A stretch of 60,000 nt of DNA from positions 7,199,730 to 7,259,729 of the forward strand of contig CAIIXF020000007.1 of NCBI GenBank assembly GCA_903813345.2, given 5' to 3'. Shown piece after piece: positions 11,344 through 20,848 of the stretch. Under the pieces are notes generated by a model. That model was given only the letters and a program-made list of their open reading frames with translations. It ran no database searches and was not told the DNA's origin. Within the stretch, counting starts at the first letter, position 1. Every line of letters begins with the position of its first letter. Source of the DNA: Owenia fusiformis (taxonomy: Eukaryota > Annelida > Polychaeta > Sabellida > Oweniidae). A program made the position numbers and the translations under genes.

Positions 11344-12240
11344 TGGCAATGGATTCACCTCAGATGATGAAACGTGAACTTTGCTTTAGTGGTTCTCACC
11401 TGTCGATTTCGAATTCACCTGAGGTTTCAGCCCAAAAGATATTCCACATCAATGTACTGGCACCGCCTGTAAAAAACGCCCGTATATTGTAAGCCTAATC
11501 CCAAGGGTATTTTCCAAGTATTTGTTGTGATCTAAACATCCATTTGGTAATCCAAACTAATAAGCAAGGAAGATACCGACTTGAGAAGGGTTGCAGCTAC
11601 GGTCGGAGGCTGATGATCATGATCCTAAATTAGTACAGGCTGTATGTAAGCCGGCTCGTTGTTTATTTTCCGATACGGAGTTAACATATCACATGGACTA
11701 ATAGCGTCCAATGAAAACACGGAATTTTAAAGGTTAAACCAATCAAAACACGCAATAGCGATCACGTGATCATGGATCTTGTAATTCATGTGTTGGAAGC
11801 TTATCTATCAGGTAAGAGAGCATCCATCAGCTGGTATGCAACTCCCACTAATCTGCCGTATTCGGTTTCAAGCCAGCAACAAAAATGGTAAATAGATTAG
11901 AAGGCACTGTACATGAGGCATCGCTCTTCTTATTACCAATTATCTCAGGTTGTACATTGCGGTTATTCCTTCTTTCCATTACGGATTGGAGGATTAGTAG
12001 CAATGTATTAGAATTATGTAATGAAGAGAGATGATATAGTAATACGATTGTCTAAACAAATCTTGCCTCCCCCTCTTTCATACAATTTATAATAAACCGG
12101 AGAAGGGGATTTATCAATTCATACTTTCCAAATTAATGTTTATAATTGAAATACTGTCCTCGATTCTTAAATAATATAAGAAAAACTCATTCGGTTCAGA
12201 ACTCCAAACGACCAGCTTATTTTAATAATTCTAATAGACC
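11344..12240. other. No gene recognised
   Basis: Upstream flank of the disordered-protein gene. No long frame, RNA gene or clear repeat is seen. Confidence 0.45.
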
Positions 12241-12261
12241 AAATGAAAAGAGTGTTTTGTA

Positions 12262-12650
12262 ACGAGTACGAGTCTATCATATTAATACGAGTGTCATGTT
12301 TTAATGAAGGTGCCAGTGTCGGATAGTAAGTATATGGGTGTTGTGTTTTACGTATGAGTGACTGTCGTATTTTAAATGCGAGCGTCTTCTTGTATGTACT
12401 ACGAGTGTTGTATAGTAAGTACGACTTTTATGTTTTAACTACGAGTAATGACGAGTGTTATATTGTGAGAACGAGTGTCGTATAGTAAGTGTTGTGATGC
12501 AAGTACGAGTATCCTTTTAGTAAGTAAGAATACTAGTCTCGTGAGTACGAGTGTCCTGTGTTAAGTGCGAGTCGCGTGTTGTTACAATGTGTCGTGCTTT
12601 ACGTGCGGGCGTCGTCTAGTAAATGGGGATGTTTTAAGTCATGAGTGCTT
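12262..12650. repeat. Degenerate ACGAGTGTCGT minisatellite
   Basis: A motif close to TACGAGTGTCGT followed by TTTTAAG or TAGTAAG recurs about every 20-30 bp with heavy substitution (for example near 12286, 12408, 12471, 12548 and 12606). It reads as an old tandem repeat that has lost its regular period. Confidence 0.65.
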
Positions 12651-13198
12651 GGAAAATTTCGGAACATTTTATTTTCAACAATAAATACCTTTTGACTTTT
12701 ATTTCAAATCTGATGATGTTAATGTTATGGAACGCCGTAGGTGGAAACGGTGTTTCCAGTTTATCGCTGATTTTATCAATACAAATAGCTTTCTTAAGTT
12801 CGATTTAAACAGGCCTCGGTTAAATAGGGTATTTATCCTTAACTTTGGAAAGCAAGGCAAAGGGAAAAAAGATTGGTCAACTTTATAGGTCATATAAAAA
12901 AATGAAGACATGCCAAAATAATTTTAAATCCGACATAGCCCTATAGTGACACTAAACCTGTTCAGCTGTATTTAAAAAGTCGACAATGCACGGGGTGTTA
13001 CATATGAAGTTCAAACAAAAGAAACAATGTTGTATAATGATGAGGGTATATTGTTTATATCATGATCACTGTGATAGTACGTGTATATAGCAAGTTAATA
13101 AAAATAGTATTGAGCTGCCATACACCCCAAATATAGCCCACGTACACCGCCAGAAACATCCCGTACACCTCATCTCTGGATTTTATGAACTACCTATC

Positions 13199-14937
13199 CA
13201 GGCCCGTAAGACACTTTTCTCCAAGGGGGGTGCGGTTTTTTGCTTTGAGAATATAATTTTTTTGCCGCGTAAATCAAATCGCGTAAGACAGAGGGGGGGG
13301 GTCAGTTACTCCCTGTATTGGTTTGGAATTAACAAATGCATGCAACTTCCAAACGTTCCAATTGTTTTGTGGGGGGTGTAAGGAGTTGTCCACTCCCCCT
13401 AGAAAATTTTATAGTTTTGAGATGCTATTTGGTGCTTTCTGGGCACTTTCAAAGTGTAAGTTTCTAAGTAGTACGCCACCACCACAGGAATAAGAGTTGA
13501 GTGAATAAAAAACTGAGCATTCAGGGGGGTCCGGGGGTTCTCCCCCAGGAAATTTTTTAAATTTGGTTGTATTTGGAGCGAATTTGCAACCATCTGGTAC
13601 GCCTGTGCGTTATGAGTCAATAAGAAAAATGTGAATTTTTTTCAAATTCTTTTGGGGGTGTCAAAAAGGATGAGAGGGTGAAGTGGGGTGGGGTGCCAGT
13701 AGGGGAGCAAGGGGTTGTCCCCCGGAAACATTGACCATATCAAGGTGCTATTTGATGTCTGTACACTTAAAGAATATCTGAGACAATGGCATGAAATTCA
13801 GAATATTTTCTTTTGTTTTGTGGGGGATGTGAGGGGTGGCTAACTCTCCTAGAAAATTTTACAATTTAAAGATGATATTTGGTGCTTCTGGGCACTTTTA
13901 AAGTATATTAGTCAATAAAAACATTGAAAAACAATCACATTTTTTTTTAAATTTTGGGGGGGTTGTCAAAGGGGGGAGGGGTGCCAGAGGGGGAGGTGGG
14001 GCTGGGGGGCAAGTGTTTGTCCCCCATATCAAAATTTACAATATCAAGGTGCTATTCGATGAAGTTTGGGCACTTAAAAAGTGTCTGTGCCTAAAAGTGC
14101 TTATTTCCCAAGAAAATTTTACAATTTTAAGATGCTATTTGGTGCTTTCTGGGCACTTTCAAAGGGTATGAGTCAATAAAAAATTTTGAAAAATCTCAAA
14201 TTTTTTTTTTGGGTGGGGGGGGGGTGTTAAGGGAGGGGGGCTGCCAGAGGGGGAGGTGGAGTGGGGATGCCAGAGGGCGAGTAAGTGTTAGTCTTCCAGA
14301 ATCATTAACTTTATCAAGGAGCTATTTGAAGATGTCTGGGCAATTTAAAAGTGTCTGAGACAATACATAAAACAAATTCAGAACTTTTCCATTGTTTGGT
14401 TTGGGGTGTGAGGTGTGAACCAATCCCCCTAGAAAATTTTACAATTTTACGACGCTATTTGGTGCTTTCTGGGCACTTTCAAAGTGTATGTGTCAATTAA
14501 AGAACTTGAGAAAATCAAAATTTTTTTTTTTGGGGGGGGGGGATCAAGGGGAGGGGGGGGGCAGAGGGGAGGGGGGGCAGAGGGGAGGGGGGGGCAGGCA
14601 AGTGCAAGATGCAAGAGGGTGAGTAAGTCCCCCAGAAACACTAACTATATCAAGGAGCTATTTGATGATATCTGGGCACTTTAAAAGTGTCTGAGACAAA
14701 ACTCTAAAATAAATTTAGAACTTTTCCATTGTTTTATGGGGGGTGTGAGGGGTGGCCAATACCCCTAGAAAATTTTACAATTTTAAGATGCTATTTGGTG
14801 CTTTCTGGGTACTTTCAAAGTGTATGAGTCAATGAAAAAAAATTACAAAAAAAATATTTTTCAAATTTATTTTGGGGGGTGACAAAGGGGGGTGCGGTCG
14901 CACCCATCGCACCCCCCCCCCCCATCTGACGGCCCTG
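13199..14937. mobile_element. G-rich composite element of tandem units with 5-bp target duplication
   Basis: The ends are short inverted repeats (left CAGGCCCGTAAGA, right reading inward CAGGGCCGTCAGA). CTATC flanks both sides (13194-13198 and 14938-14942), which looks like a target duplication. Inside, two sub-blocks alternate. One is CTAGAAAATTTTACAATTTT followed by GATGCTATTTGGTGCTTTCTG (about 13399, 13850, 14108, 14430, 14764). The other is TATCAAGGAGCTATTTGATG (about 13738, 14043, 14315, 14649). They are separated by very G-rich runs, some of nine or more G. There is no coding potential. The frames in the G-runs are low-complexity artefacts. Confidence 0.75.
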
Positions 14938-14942
14938 CTATC

Positions 14943-15678
14943 GCGTTTCGTTTCTTATAATTTTGTCATTTGTTTATTAATTAAGGTCATCACTCAGTCG
15001 GGATTGTATATTGGGTTAATCATGAGGGATGATATGATATCTTCCCGAGATATAATCGTAATCAATAATGAGATATTTCTTTATCTTGCTTGATCTCTTT
15101 ATTTGAACTCCAATTAAATTTACATTGAATCCAAATGTCCTCTCCAAAGGTAAGCGTTGCAATAATCATCCAACGTGTGAAAGATCGAAATGAATCAATA
15201 GATCAGACTACCCAACCCTCCCCCTGTCCATCTAAAAAGGCTCAATCACAACGGGATCTAGTCTTCTAACCTGCACGTTTGGAATTTGAGTGTGCAATAC
15301 AACGACGTACACGATTAGTTTTCTGTTTAACTACACTTTCTTTAACTACAAAATGTATAAACTTCTTTAAATTCTACAAAAAAACAAAAATGTATTGCAA
15401 CCATTTACAATCTGAATGATGTGTATTTATTTTGTTGATTCACATATTGGATATAATTATTGTCTACAATCAGGTAGTTAGGTAGGTAGTTCGATATGTT
15501 ATAAATAAACAAGTGGATATTTTAAAGGTCAAATGTGAGATAGTGAACTTATCTGTAACTTGGCAGCAGGTGCCAAATAATATGTCTCATAATATCAGAG
15601 CATGTTTCAGGTGAAACAGAAAGATGCGAGGAGTATCAGAATGCTTGAATGCAGGTCACAGATACTGGTTCCTCAACT
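14943..15678. other. No gene recognised; left flank of the tRNA array
   Basis: Unique-looking AT-rich sequence without a supported gene. It includes a short tandem AGGTAGTTAGGTAGGTAGTT patch near 15472-15490. Confidence 0.45.
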
Positions 15679-15751
15679 GCCCGGCTAGCTCAGTCGGTAG
15701 AGCATGGGACTCTTAATCCCAGGGTCGTGGGTTCGAGCCCCACGTTGGGCG
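15679..15751 (+). tRNA. tRNA-Lys (CTT), array unit 1
   Basis: Complete cloverleaf with acceptor GCCCGGC/GTTGGGC, anticodon loop CTCTTAA (anticodon CTT, reads AAG) and T stem GTGGG/CCCAC. The A and B boxes are intact, a T6 terminator follows and there is no intron. It is the first unit of the array. Confidence 0.95.
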
Positions 15752-15841
15752 CATTTTTTGATCCAAAGCCTACCTTATTGTCCAGAAATCAGCCTCGTGT
15801 AGGTCACACAAAAAATGCACGTTGCCCATGTGTCCTCAACT

Positions 15842-15914
15842 GCCCGGCTAGCTCAGTCGGTAGAGCATGGGACTCTTAATCCCAGGGTCGTGGGTTCGAG
15901 CCCCACGTTGGGCG
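15842..15914 (+). tRNA. tRNA-Lys (CTT), array unit 2
   Basis: Same sequence as unit 1, with all stems paired, anticodon CTT and a T6 terminator. Confidence 0.95.
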
Positions 15915-16003
15915 CATTTTTTGATCCAAAGCCTACCTTATTGTCCAGAAATCAGCCTCGTGTAGGTCACAAAAAAATGCACGTTGCCCATGTGTCCTCA
16001 ACT

Positions 16004-16076
16004 GCCCGGCTAGCTCAGTCGGTAGAGCATGGGACTCTTAATCCCAGGGTCGTGGGTTCGAGCCACACGTTGGGCG
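16004..16076 (+). tRNA. tRNA-Lys (CTT), array unit 3 (T-stem mismatch)
   Basis: As unit 1, but the T stem 3' strand is CACAC rather than CCCAC. This breaks one G-C pair and changes the end of the B box. It may be weak or inactive. Confidence 0.8.
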
Positions 16077-16166
16077 CATTTTTTGATCCAAAGCGTACCT
16101 TATTGTCCATAAATCAGCCTCGTGTAGGTCACACAAAAAATGCACGTTGCCCATGTGTCCTCAACT

Positions 16167-16239
16167 GCCCGGCTAGCTCAGTCGGTAGAGCATGGGACTC
16201 TTAATCCCAGGGTCGTGGGTTCGAGCCCCACGTTGGGCG
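16167..16239 (+). tRNA. tRNA-Lys (CTT), array unit 4
   Basis: Intact cloverleaf identical to unit 1, with anticodon CTT and a T6 terminator. Confidence 0.95.
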
Positions 16240-16328
16240 CATTTTTTGATCCAAAGCCTACCTTATTGTCCAGAAATCAGCCTCGTGTAGGTCACAAAAA
16301 AATGCACGTTGCCCATGTGTCCTCAACT

Positions 16329-16401
16329 GCCCGGCTAGCTCAGTCGGTAGAGCATGGGACTCTTAATCCCAGGGTCATGGGTTCGAGCCACACGTTGGGC
16401 G
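16329..16401 (+). tRNA. tRNA-Lys (CTT), array unit 5 (two T-stem mismatches)
   Basis: The T stem reads ATGGG/CACAC, so two pairs are lost; the rest is as unit 1. It is probably a pseudogene, though the anticodon arm and A box remain intact. Confidence 0.65.
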
Positions 16402-16491
16402 CATTTTTTGATCCAAAGCGTACCTTATTGTCCAGAAATCAGCCTCGTGTAGGTCACACAAAAAATGCACGTTGCACATGTGTCCTCAACT

Positions 16492-16564
16492 GCCCGGCTA
16501 GCTCAGTCGGTAGAGCATGGGACTCTTAATCCCAGGGTCGTGGGTTCGAGCCCCACGTTGGGCG
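16492..16564 (+). tRNA. tRNA-Lys (CTT), array unit 6
   Basis: Intact cloverleaf identical to unit 1, with anticodon CTT and a T6 terminator. Confidence 0.95.
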
Positions 16565-16653
16565 CATTTTTTGATCCAAAGCCTACCTTATTGTCCAGAA
16601 ATCAGCCTCGTGTAGGTCACAAAAAAATGCACGTTGCCCCTGTCTCCTCAACT

Positions 16654-16726
16654 GCCCGGCTAGCTCAGTCGGTAGAGCATGGGACTCTTAATCCCAGGGT
16701 CGTGGGTTCGAGCCACACGTTGGGCG
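16654..16726 (+). tRNA. tRNA-Lys (CTT), array unit 7 (T-stem mismatch)
   Basis: Same single T-stem change (CACAC) as unit 3; anticodon CTT and the other stems are intact. Confidence 0.8.
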
Positions 16727-16816
16727 CATTTTTTGATCCAAAGCGTACCTTATTGTCCATAAATCAGCCTCGTGTAGGTCACACAAAAAATGCACGTTGC
16801 CCATGTGTCCTCAACT

Positions 16817-16889
16817 GCCCGGCTAGCTCAGTCGGTAGAGCATGGGACTCTTAATCCCAGGGTCATGGGTTCGAGCCACACGTTGGGCG
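16817..16889 (+). tRNA. tRNA-Lys (CTT), array unit 8 (two T-stem mismatches)
   Basis: Same two T-stem changes as unit 5 (ATGGG/CACAC). Units 7 and 8 are adjacent variant types, so the strict alternation of the array breaks here. Confidence 0.65.
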
Positions 16890-16979
16890 CATTTTTTGAT
16901 CCAAAGCGTACCTTATTGTCCAGAAATCAGCCTCGTGTAGGTCACACAAAAAATGCACGTTGCACATGTGTCCTCAACT

Positions 16980-17052
16980 GCCCGGCTAGCTCAGTCGGTA
17001 GAGCATGGGACTCTTAATCCCAGGGTCGTGGGTTCGAGCCCCACGTTGGGCG
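16980..17052 (+). tRNA. tRNA-Lys (CTT), array unit 9
   Basis: Intact cloverleaf identical to unit 1, with anticodon CTT and a T6 terminator. Confidence 0.95.
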
Positions 17053-17141
17053 CATTTTTTGATCCAAAGCCTACCTTATTGTCCAGAAATCAGCCTCGTG
17101 TAGGTCACAAAAAAATGCACGTTGCCCATGTGTCCTCAACT

Positions 17142-17214
17142 GCCCGGCTAGCTCAGTCGGTAGAGCATGGGACTCTTAATCCCAGGGTCGTGGGTTCGAG
17201 CCCCACGTTGGGCG
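17142..17214 (+). tRNA. tRNA-Lys (CTT), array unit 10
   Basis: Intact cloverleaf. The T-run after it is five bases, and the spacer has the GATCAAAAGCC variant. Confidence 0.95.
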
Positions 17215-17303
17215 CATTTTTGATCAAAAGCCTACCTTATTGTCCAGAAATCAGCCTCGTGTAGGTCACACAAAAAATGCACGTTGCCCATGTGTCCTCA
17301 ACT

Positions 17304-17376
17304 GCCCGGCTAGCTCAGTCGGTAGAGCATGGGACTCTTAATCCCAGGGTCGTGGGTTCGAGCCCCACGTTGGGCG
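17304..17376 (+). tRNA. tRNA-Lys (CTT), array unit 11
   Basis: Intact cloverleaf identical to unit 1, with a T6 terminator. Confidence 0.95.
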
Positions 17377-17466
17377 CATTTTTTGATCCAAAGCCTACCT
17401 TATTGTCCAGAAATCAGCCTCGTGTAGGTCACACAAAAAATGCACGTTGCCCATGTGTCCTAAACT

Positions 17467-17536
17467 GCCCGGCTAGCTCAGTCGGTAGAGCATGAGACTC
17501 TACCTAGGGTCGTGGGTTCGAGCCCCACGTTGGGCG
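17467..17536 (+). pseudogene. tRNA-Lys pseudogene, array unit 12
   Basis: The anticodon arm is broken: ATGAGACTCTACCTAGGG replaces ATGGGACTCTTAATCCCAGGG, with a 3-base loss. The anticodon stem can no longer form. The acceptor, D and T arms remain. Confidence 0.85.
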
Positions 17537-17625
17537 CATTTTTGATCAAAAGCCTACCTTATTGTCCAGAAATCAGCCTCGTGTAGGTCACACAAAAAAT
17601 GCACGTTGCCCATGTGTCCTCAACT

Positions 17626-17698
17626 GCCCGGCTAGCTCAGTCGGTAGAGCATGGGACTCTTAATCCCAGGGTCGTGGGTTCGAGCCCCACGTTAGGCG
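17626..17698 (+). tRNA. tRNA-Lys (CTT), array unit 13 (acceptor mismatch)
   Basis: The acceptor 3' strand is GTTAGGC instead of GTTGGGC, giving one unpaired position. All other arms and anticodon CTT are intact. It may still be functional. Confidence 0.8.
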
Positions 17699-17787
17699 CA
17701 TTTTTGATCAAAAGCCTACCTTATTGTCCAGAAATCAGCCTCGTGTAGGTCACACAAAAAATGCACGTTGCCCATGTGTCCTCAACT

Positions 17788-17863
17788 GCCCGGCTAGCTC
17801 AGTCGGTGACTGAGCATGGGACTCTTAATCCCAGGGTCGTGGGTTCGAGCCCCACGTTGGGCG
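17788..17863 (+). tRNA. tRNA-Lys (CTT), array unit 14 (enlarged D loop)
   Basis: The D loop reads AGTCGGTGACT, three bases longer than in unit 1, while the GCTC/GAGC stem is kept. The rest is intact. The same variant occurs in unit 16, 328 bp further on, a second sign of two-unit amplification. Confidence 0.75.
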
Positions 17864-17953
17864 CATTTTTTGATCCAAAGCCTACCTTATTATCCAGAAA
17901 TCAGCCTCGTGTAGGTCACACAAAAAATGCACGTTGCCCATGTGTCCTCAACT

Positions 17954-18026
17954 GCCCGGCTAGCTCAGTCGGTAGAGCATGGGACTCTTAATCCCAGGGT
18001 CGTGGGTTCGAGCCCCACGTTGGGCG
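17954..18026 (+). tRNA. tRNA-Lys (CTT), array unit 15
   Basis: Intact cloverleaf identical to unit 1, with a T6 terminator. Confidence 0.95.
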
Positions 18027-18115
18027 CATTTTTTGATCCAAAGCCTACCTTATTGTCCAGAAATCAGCCTCGTGTAGGTCACAAAAAAATGCACGTTGCC
18101 CATGTGTCCTCAACT

Positions 18116-18191
18116 GCCCGGCTAGCTCAGTCGGTGACTGAGCATGGGACTCTTAATCCCAGGGTCGTGGGTTCGAGCCCCACGTTGGGCG
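18116..18191 (+). tRNA. tRNA-Lys (CTT), array unit 16 (enlarged D loop)
   Basis: Same three-base D-loop enlargement as unit 14; the other arms and anticodon CTT are intact. Confidence 0.75.
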
Positions 18192-18281
18192 CATTTTTTG
18201 ATCCAAAGCCTACCTTATTGTCCAGAAATCAGCCTCGTGTAGGTCACACAAAATATGCACGTTGCCTACGTGTCCTCAACC

Positions 18282-18324
18282 GCCCGGCTAGCTCAGTCGG
18301 TAGAGCATGGTTGCACGTTGGGCG
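18282..18324 (+). pseudogene. tRNA-Lys pseudogene, array unit 17 (internal deletion)
   Basis: The 5' acceptor and D arm are joined directly to the 3' end (GCATGGTTGCACGTTGGGC). The anticodon arm and T loop are deleted. Confidence 0.9.
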
Positions 18325-18410
18325 CACTTTTTGATCCAAAGCTACCTTATTGTCAAGAAATCAGCCTCGTTTAGCTCACACAAAATATGCACGTTGCCAA
18401 CTCGTTAACT

Positions 18411-18475
18411 GCCCGGCCAGGTCAGTCGGTAGGGCATGGGACTCTTAATCCCAGGGTCGTGGGTTCGAGCCGCGC
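18411..18475 (+). pseudogene. tRNA-Lys pseudogene, array unit 18 (3' end lost)
   Basis: The 5' part and anticodon CTT are present (GCCCGGCCAGGTCAGTCGG, with D-arm changes). The sequence then leaves the tRNA after TTCGAGCC and continues as GCGCATATTTTG, so the T stem and acceptor 3' strand are missing. Confidence 0.85.
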
Positions 18476-18562
18476 ATATTTTGATCCAAAACCTACCTTA
18501 TTGTCCAGAAATCAGCCTCGTGTACTAGGCCACACAAAATATGCATGTTGCCCATTGTTCTC

Positions 18563-18873
18563 AGAGCATGGGAATCTTAATCCCAGGGTCGTGGGTTCGA
18601 GCCGCGCATATTTTGATCCAAAACCTACCTTATTGTCCAGAAATCAGCCTCGTGTAGGCCACACAAAATATGCATGTTGCCAATTGTTCTCAGAGCATGG
18701 GACTCTTAATCCCAGGGTCGTGGGTTCGAGCCGCGCATATTTTGATCCAAAACCTACCTTATTGTCCAGAAATCAGCCTCGTGTAGGCCACACAAAATAT
18801 GAATGTTGCCCATTGTTCTCAGAGCATGGGAATCTTAATCCCAGGGTCGTGGGTTCGAGCCCCACGTTGGGCG
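18563..18873 (+). pseudogene. Three half-tRNA-Lys pseudogenes, array units 19-21
   Basis: Units at about 18563-18606, 18692-18735 and 18821-18873 begin at AGAGCATGGG, so the 5' acceptor and most of the D arm are missing. The first two also lack the 3' acceptor (GAGCCGCGCATATTTTG); the third regains CCCACGTTGGGC. The period here is about 129 bp, shorter than the main array. Two carry GGAATCTTAATCCC instead of GGACTCTTAATCCC. Confidence 0.85.
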
Positions 18874-18961
18874 CATTTTTGATCAAAAGCCGACCTTATT
18901 GTCCAGAAATCAGCCTCGTGTAGGTCACACAAAAATGCACGTTGCCCATGTGTCCTCAACT

Positions 18962-19031
18962 GCCCGGCTAGCTCTAGGCAGAGCATGGGACTCTTAATCC
19001 CAGGGTTGGGGTTCGAGCCCCACGTTGGGCG
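18962..19031 (+). pseudogene. tRNA-Lys pseudogene, array unit 22
   Basis: The D loop is altered and shortened (GCTCTAGGCAGAGC) and the T stem is changed (GGTTGGGGTTCGAGC). The acceptor and anticodon CTT are kept. It is probably inactive. Confidence 0.7.
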
Positions 19032-19130
19032 CATTTTTTGATCCAAAGCCTACATGTACGTACCTTATTGTCCAGAAATCAGCCTCGTGTAGGTCACACA
19101 CATATGCACGTTGCCTACGTGTCCTCAACC

Positions 19131-19203
19131 GCCCGGCTAGCTCAGTCGGTAGAGCATGGGACTCTTAATCCCAGGGTCGTGGGTTCGAGTCCCACGTTGG
19201 GCG
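19131..19203 (+). tRNA. tRNA-Lys (CTT), array unit 23
   Basis: Complete cloverleaf with T loop TTCGAGT and T stem GTGGG/CCCAC. The downstream T-run is five bases (GCGCACTTTTTG). It is the only fully paired copy in the right third of the array. Confidence 0.93.
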
Positions 19204-19289
19204 CACTTTTTGATCCAAAGCTACCTTATTGTCAAGAAATCACCCTCGTTTAGCTCACACAAAATATGCACGTTGCCAACTCGTTAACT

Positions 19290-19646
19290 GCCCGGCTAGG
19301 TCAGTCGGTAGGGCATGGGACTCTTAATCCCAGGGTCGTGGGTTCGAGCCGCGCATATTTTGATCCAAAACCTACCTTATTGTCCAGAAATCAGCCTCGT
19401 GTACTAGGCCACACAAAATATTCATGTTGCCCATTGTTCTCAGAGCATGGGAATCTTAATCCCAGGGTCGTGGGTTCGAGCCCCACGTTGGGCGCTTTTT
19501 TGATCCAAAGCCTACCTTATTGTCCAGAAATCAGCCTCGTGTAGGCCACACAAAATATGCACGTTGCCCATTGTTCTCAACTGCTCAGTCGGTAGAGCAT
19601 AAGAATCTTAATCCCAGGGTCGGGGGTTCGAGCCCCACGTTGGGCG
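19290..19646 (+). pseudogene. Terminal tRNA-Lys pseudogenes, array units 24-26
   Basis: The unit at 19290-19354 has D-arm changes and lacks its 3' end. The unit at 19442-19494 lacks its 5' half. The unit at about 19583-19646 lacks the 5' acceptor strand (it starts CTGCTCAGTCGG) and has a changed anticodon stem (ATAAGAATCTTAATCCC). The array ends here and the following DNA is unrelated. Confidence 0.85.
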
Positions 19647-19911
19647 CAATTGTCAGTAATCACAAACAAAACATATCAATAATATTTTATATCATTCATA
19701 TTTAATTTGTTTTCCTATATCAGATATGATTCAACCAGAAATCAATCACCTGCTCGTGCTATATACGTATATGTTAAAATAAGGTTTTCCCTTTAAACTT
19801 AAGCAAAAAAAATAAAAATTACAACATGTCAATATTCAGTAGTATACACTACTATACGCTTTAATCTTTTTGATGCTTCTTGAAATCCAGTATAACAGAC
19901 TGGTATCAAAC

Positions 19912-20270
19912 GATGGATATATCATTTGCGGGTGACGTTCACTTCTGTTTGAAGTCCAATAACGCTGGGAGGAAAAGCTATTGAAAATGGCGGCGGAGTA
20001 TCATATTCCAAAATGTACTATTCCTTGTTAACTTTTTAATGGCACAATATAGTGACACGACAATATTTGTATATGTTTTCAGCAGAACTATGAAGGTATA
20101 AATGTTGATGTATTTGGTCTTTTTGATTTTCTTATAAAAATTAATGTTTACATTTTTCGTCCGCTGCGTCACGTTTTAGAGTTTGATACTCTGGCGCCGT
20201 TTCCAATGACTTTTACTCCTAGCGTTATTGGACAGAAGTGAATGATACCCGCAAATGATATATCCATATC
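19912..20270. mobile_element. Short inverted-repeat element (MITE-like)
   Basis: The left end GGATATATCATTTGCGGGT, with CCAATAACGCT further in, is mirrored at the right end (20200-20270). The arms are about 70-90 bp and include GGAG.AAAAG..ATTG.AAA matches. The interior is about 180 bp and non-coding. I could not settle the target duplication. Confidence 0.75.
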
Positions 20271-20510
20271 ATGGAATGCACGTAAGTAATTTTCTTTGAT
20301 ATTACGAAACATATAAGTTAAGAAATAAGTTGTGGAGTATTCTTAGTGTTTTATGAAAAAATACCATGCTCCGTCAAAGCGGACAAAATTTTCGATACAA
20401 GCCTGTGAGTATGAAATCTGATCATAACTGATCAGTGTTTAGACATTCTAAATATGTATAAGATGATTTCAAAAACATATGGTCAAAATGATTTCAATTT
20501 CAATCTATAG
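20271..20510. other. 3' flank of the death-domain gene
   Basis: No gene is seen; this is the likely 3' UTR and downstream flank of the minus-strand gene that stops at 20511-20513. Confidence 0.4.
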
Positions 20511-20848
20511 CTATCGCTTATGTTTCAGGATATTTTTGTTTGACTGTTCATGATGTGTTTTCGATTTCCTCCTTTCCATAGATTTTACGACATCATGTCG
20601 TCTGATCTCTTGCAATGCCGTACGAAGGTCTATTACGTTTGCCTTTGAGTTCATTCGCTTCCATCTTAGAAGACTTTGTTTCGCCTGTTCTTTTAAAGGT
20701 GTCGTAAAATGTTTGGTAAGAATATCGTCTATGTCTCCTTGAATTGTTTCCTCTCCGCGTGGAGGGTAAAAAGGGAGGAATCGATAGAGCTTCTGCCAGT
20801 CCCCCTCGATGGTTTTTGTGACTTTCGTAATTGCAACATCCAGTGGAT
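20511..20848 (-). CDS. Death-domain exon of the coiled-coil protein
   Basis: Taken alone, another frame of this region is open (about 20593-20967) and misleading. The correct frame follows from splicing to the donor at 21186/21185. It encodes the complete six-helix death-domain pattern on one exon plus a basic tail ending ILKHKR. Placing a whole interaction domain on a separate exon is typical of domain shuffling. Confidence 0.85.

Larger units (their letters stand above)
15679..19646 (+). repeat. Tandem array of about 26 tRNA-Lys(CUU) units
   Basis: Each unit holds one tRNA-Lys plus a spacer of about 90 bp (GATCCAAAGCCTACCTTATT ... CAGCCTCGTGTAGGTCACAC ... ATGCACGTTGCCCATGTGTC), giving a 162-163-bp period. 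A T-run of five or six directly after the tRNA (GCGCATTTTTTGATC) is a good Pol III terminator in most units. Two-unit (325-bp) higher-order repeats occur on the left: units with T-stem CCCAC alternate with units carrying CACAC and a GCGTACC spacer. From about 18280 rightwards the units are truncated, lose the 5' half of the tRNA or the acceptor end, and become irregular. Long reading frames across the array are artefacts of the period. Confidence 0.95.

Noticed and set aside
14447-14684. Gly- and Pro-rich frames in the G-runs
   Set aside because: Low-complexity translation of homopolymer tracts in a repeat element.
15649-19705. Series of 60-178-residue open frames (LAQSVEHGTLNPRVVGSSPTL-type) across 15.6-19.7 kb
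   Set aside because: They are translations of tRNA-Lys genes and spacers repeated by the array period; this peptide pattern is a known artefact of tRNA loci.
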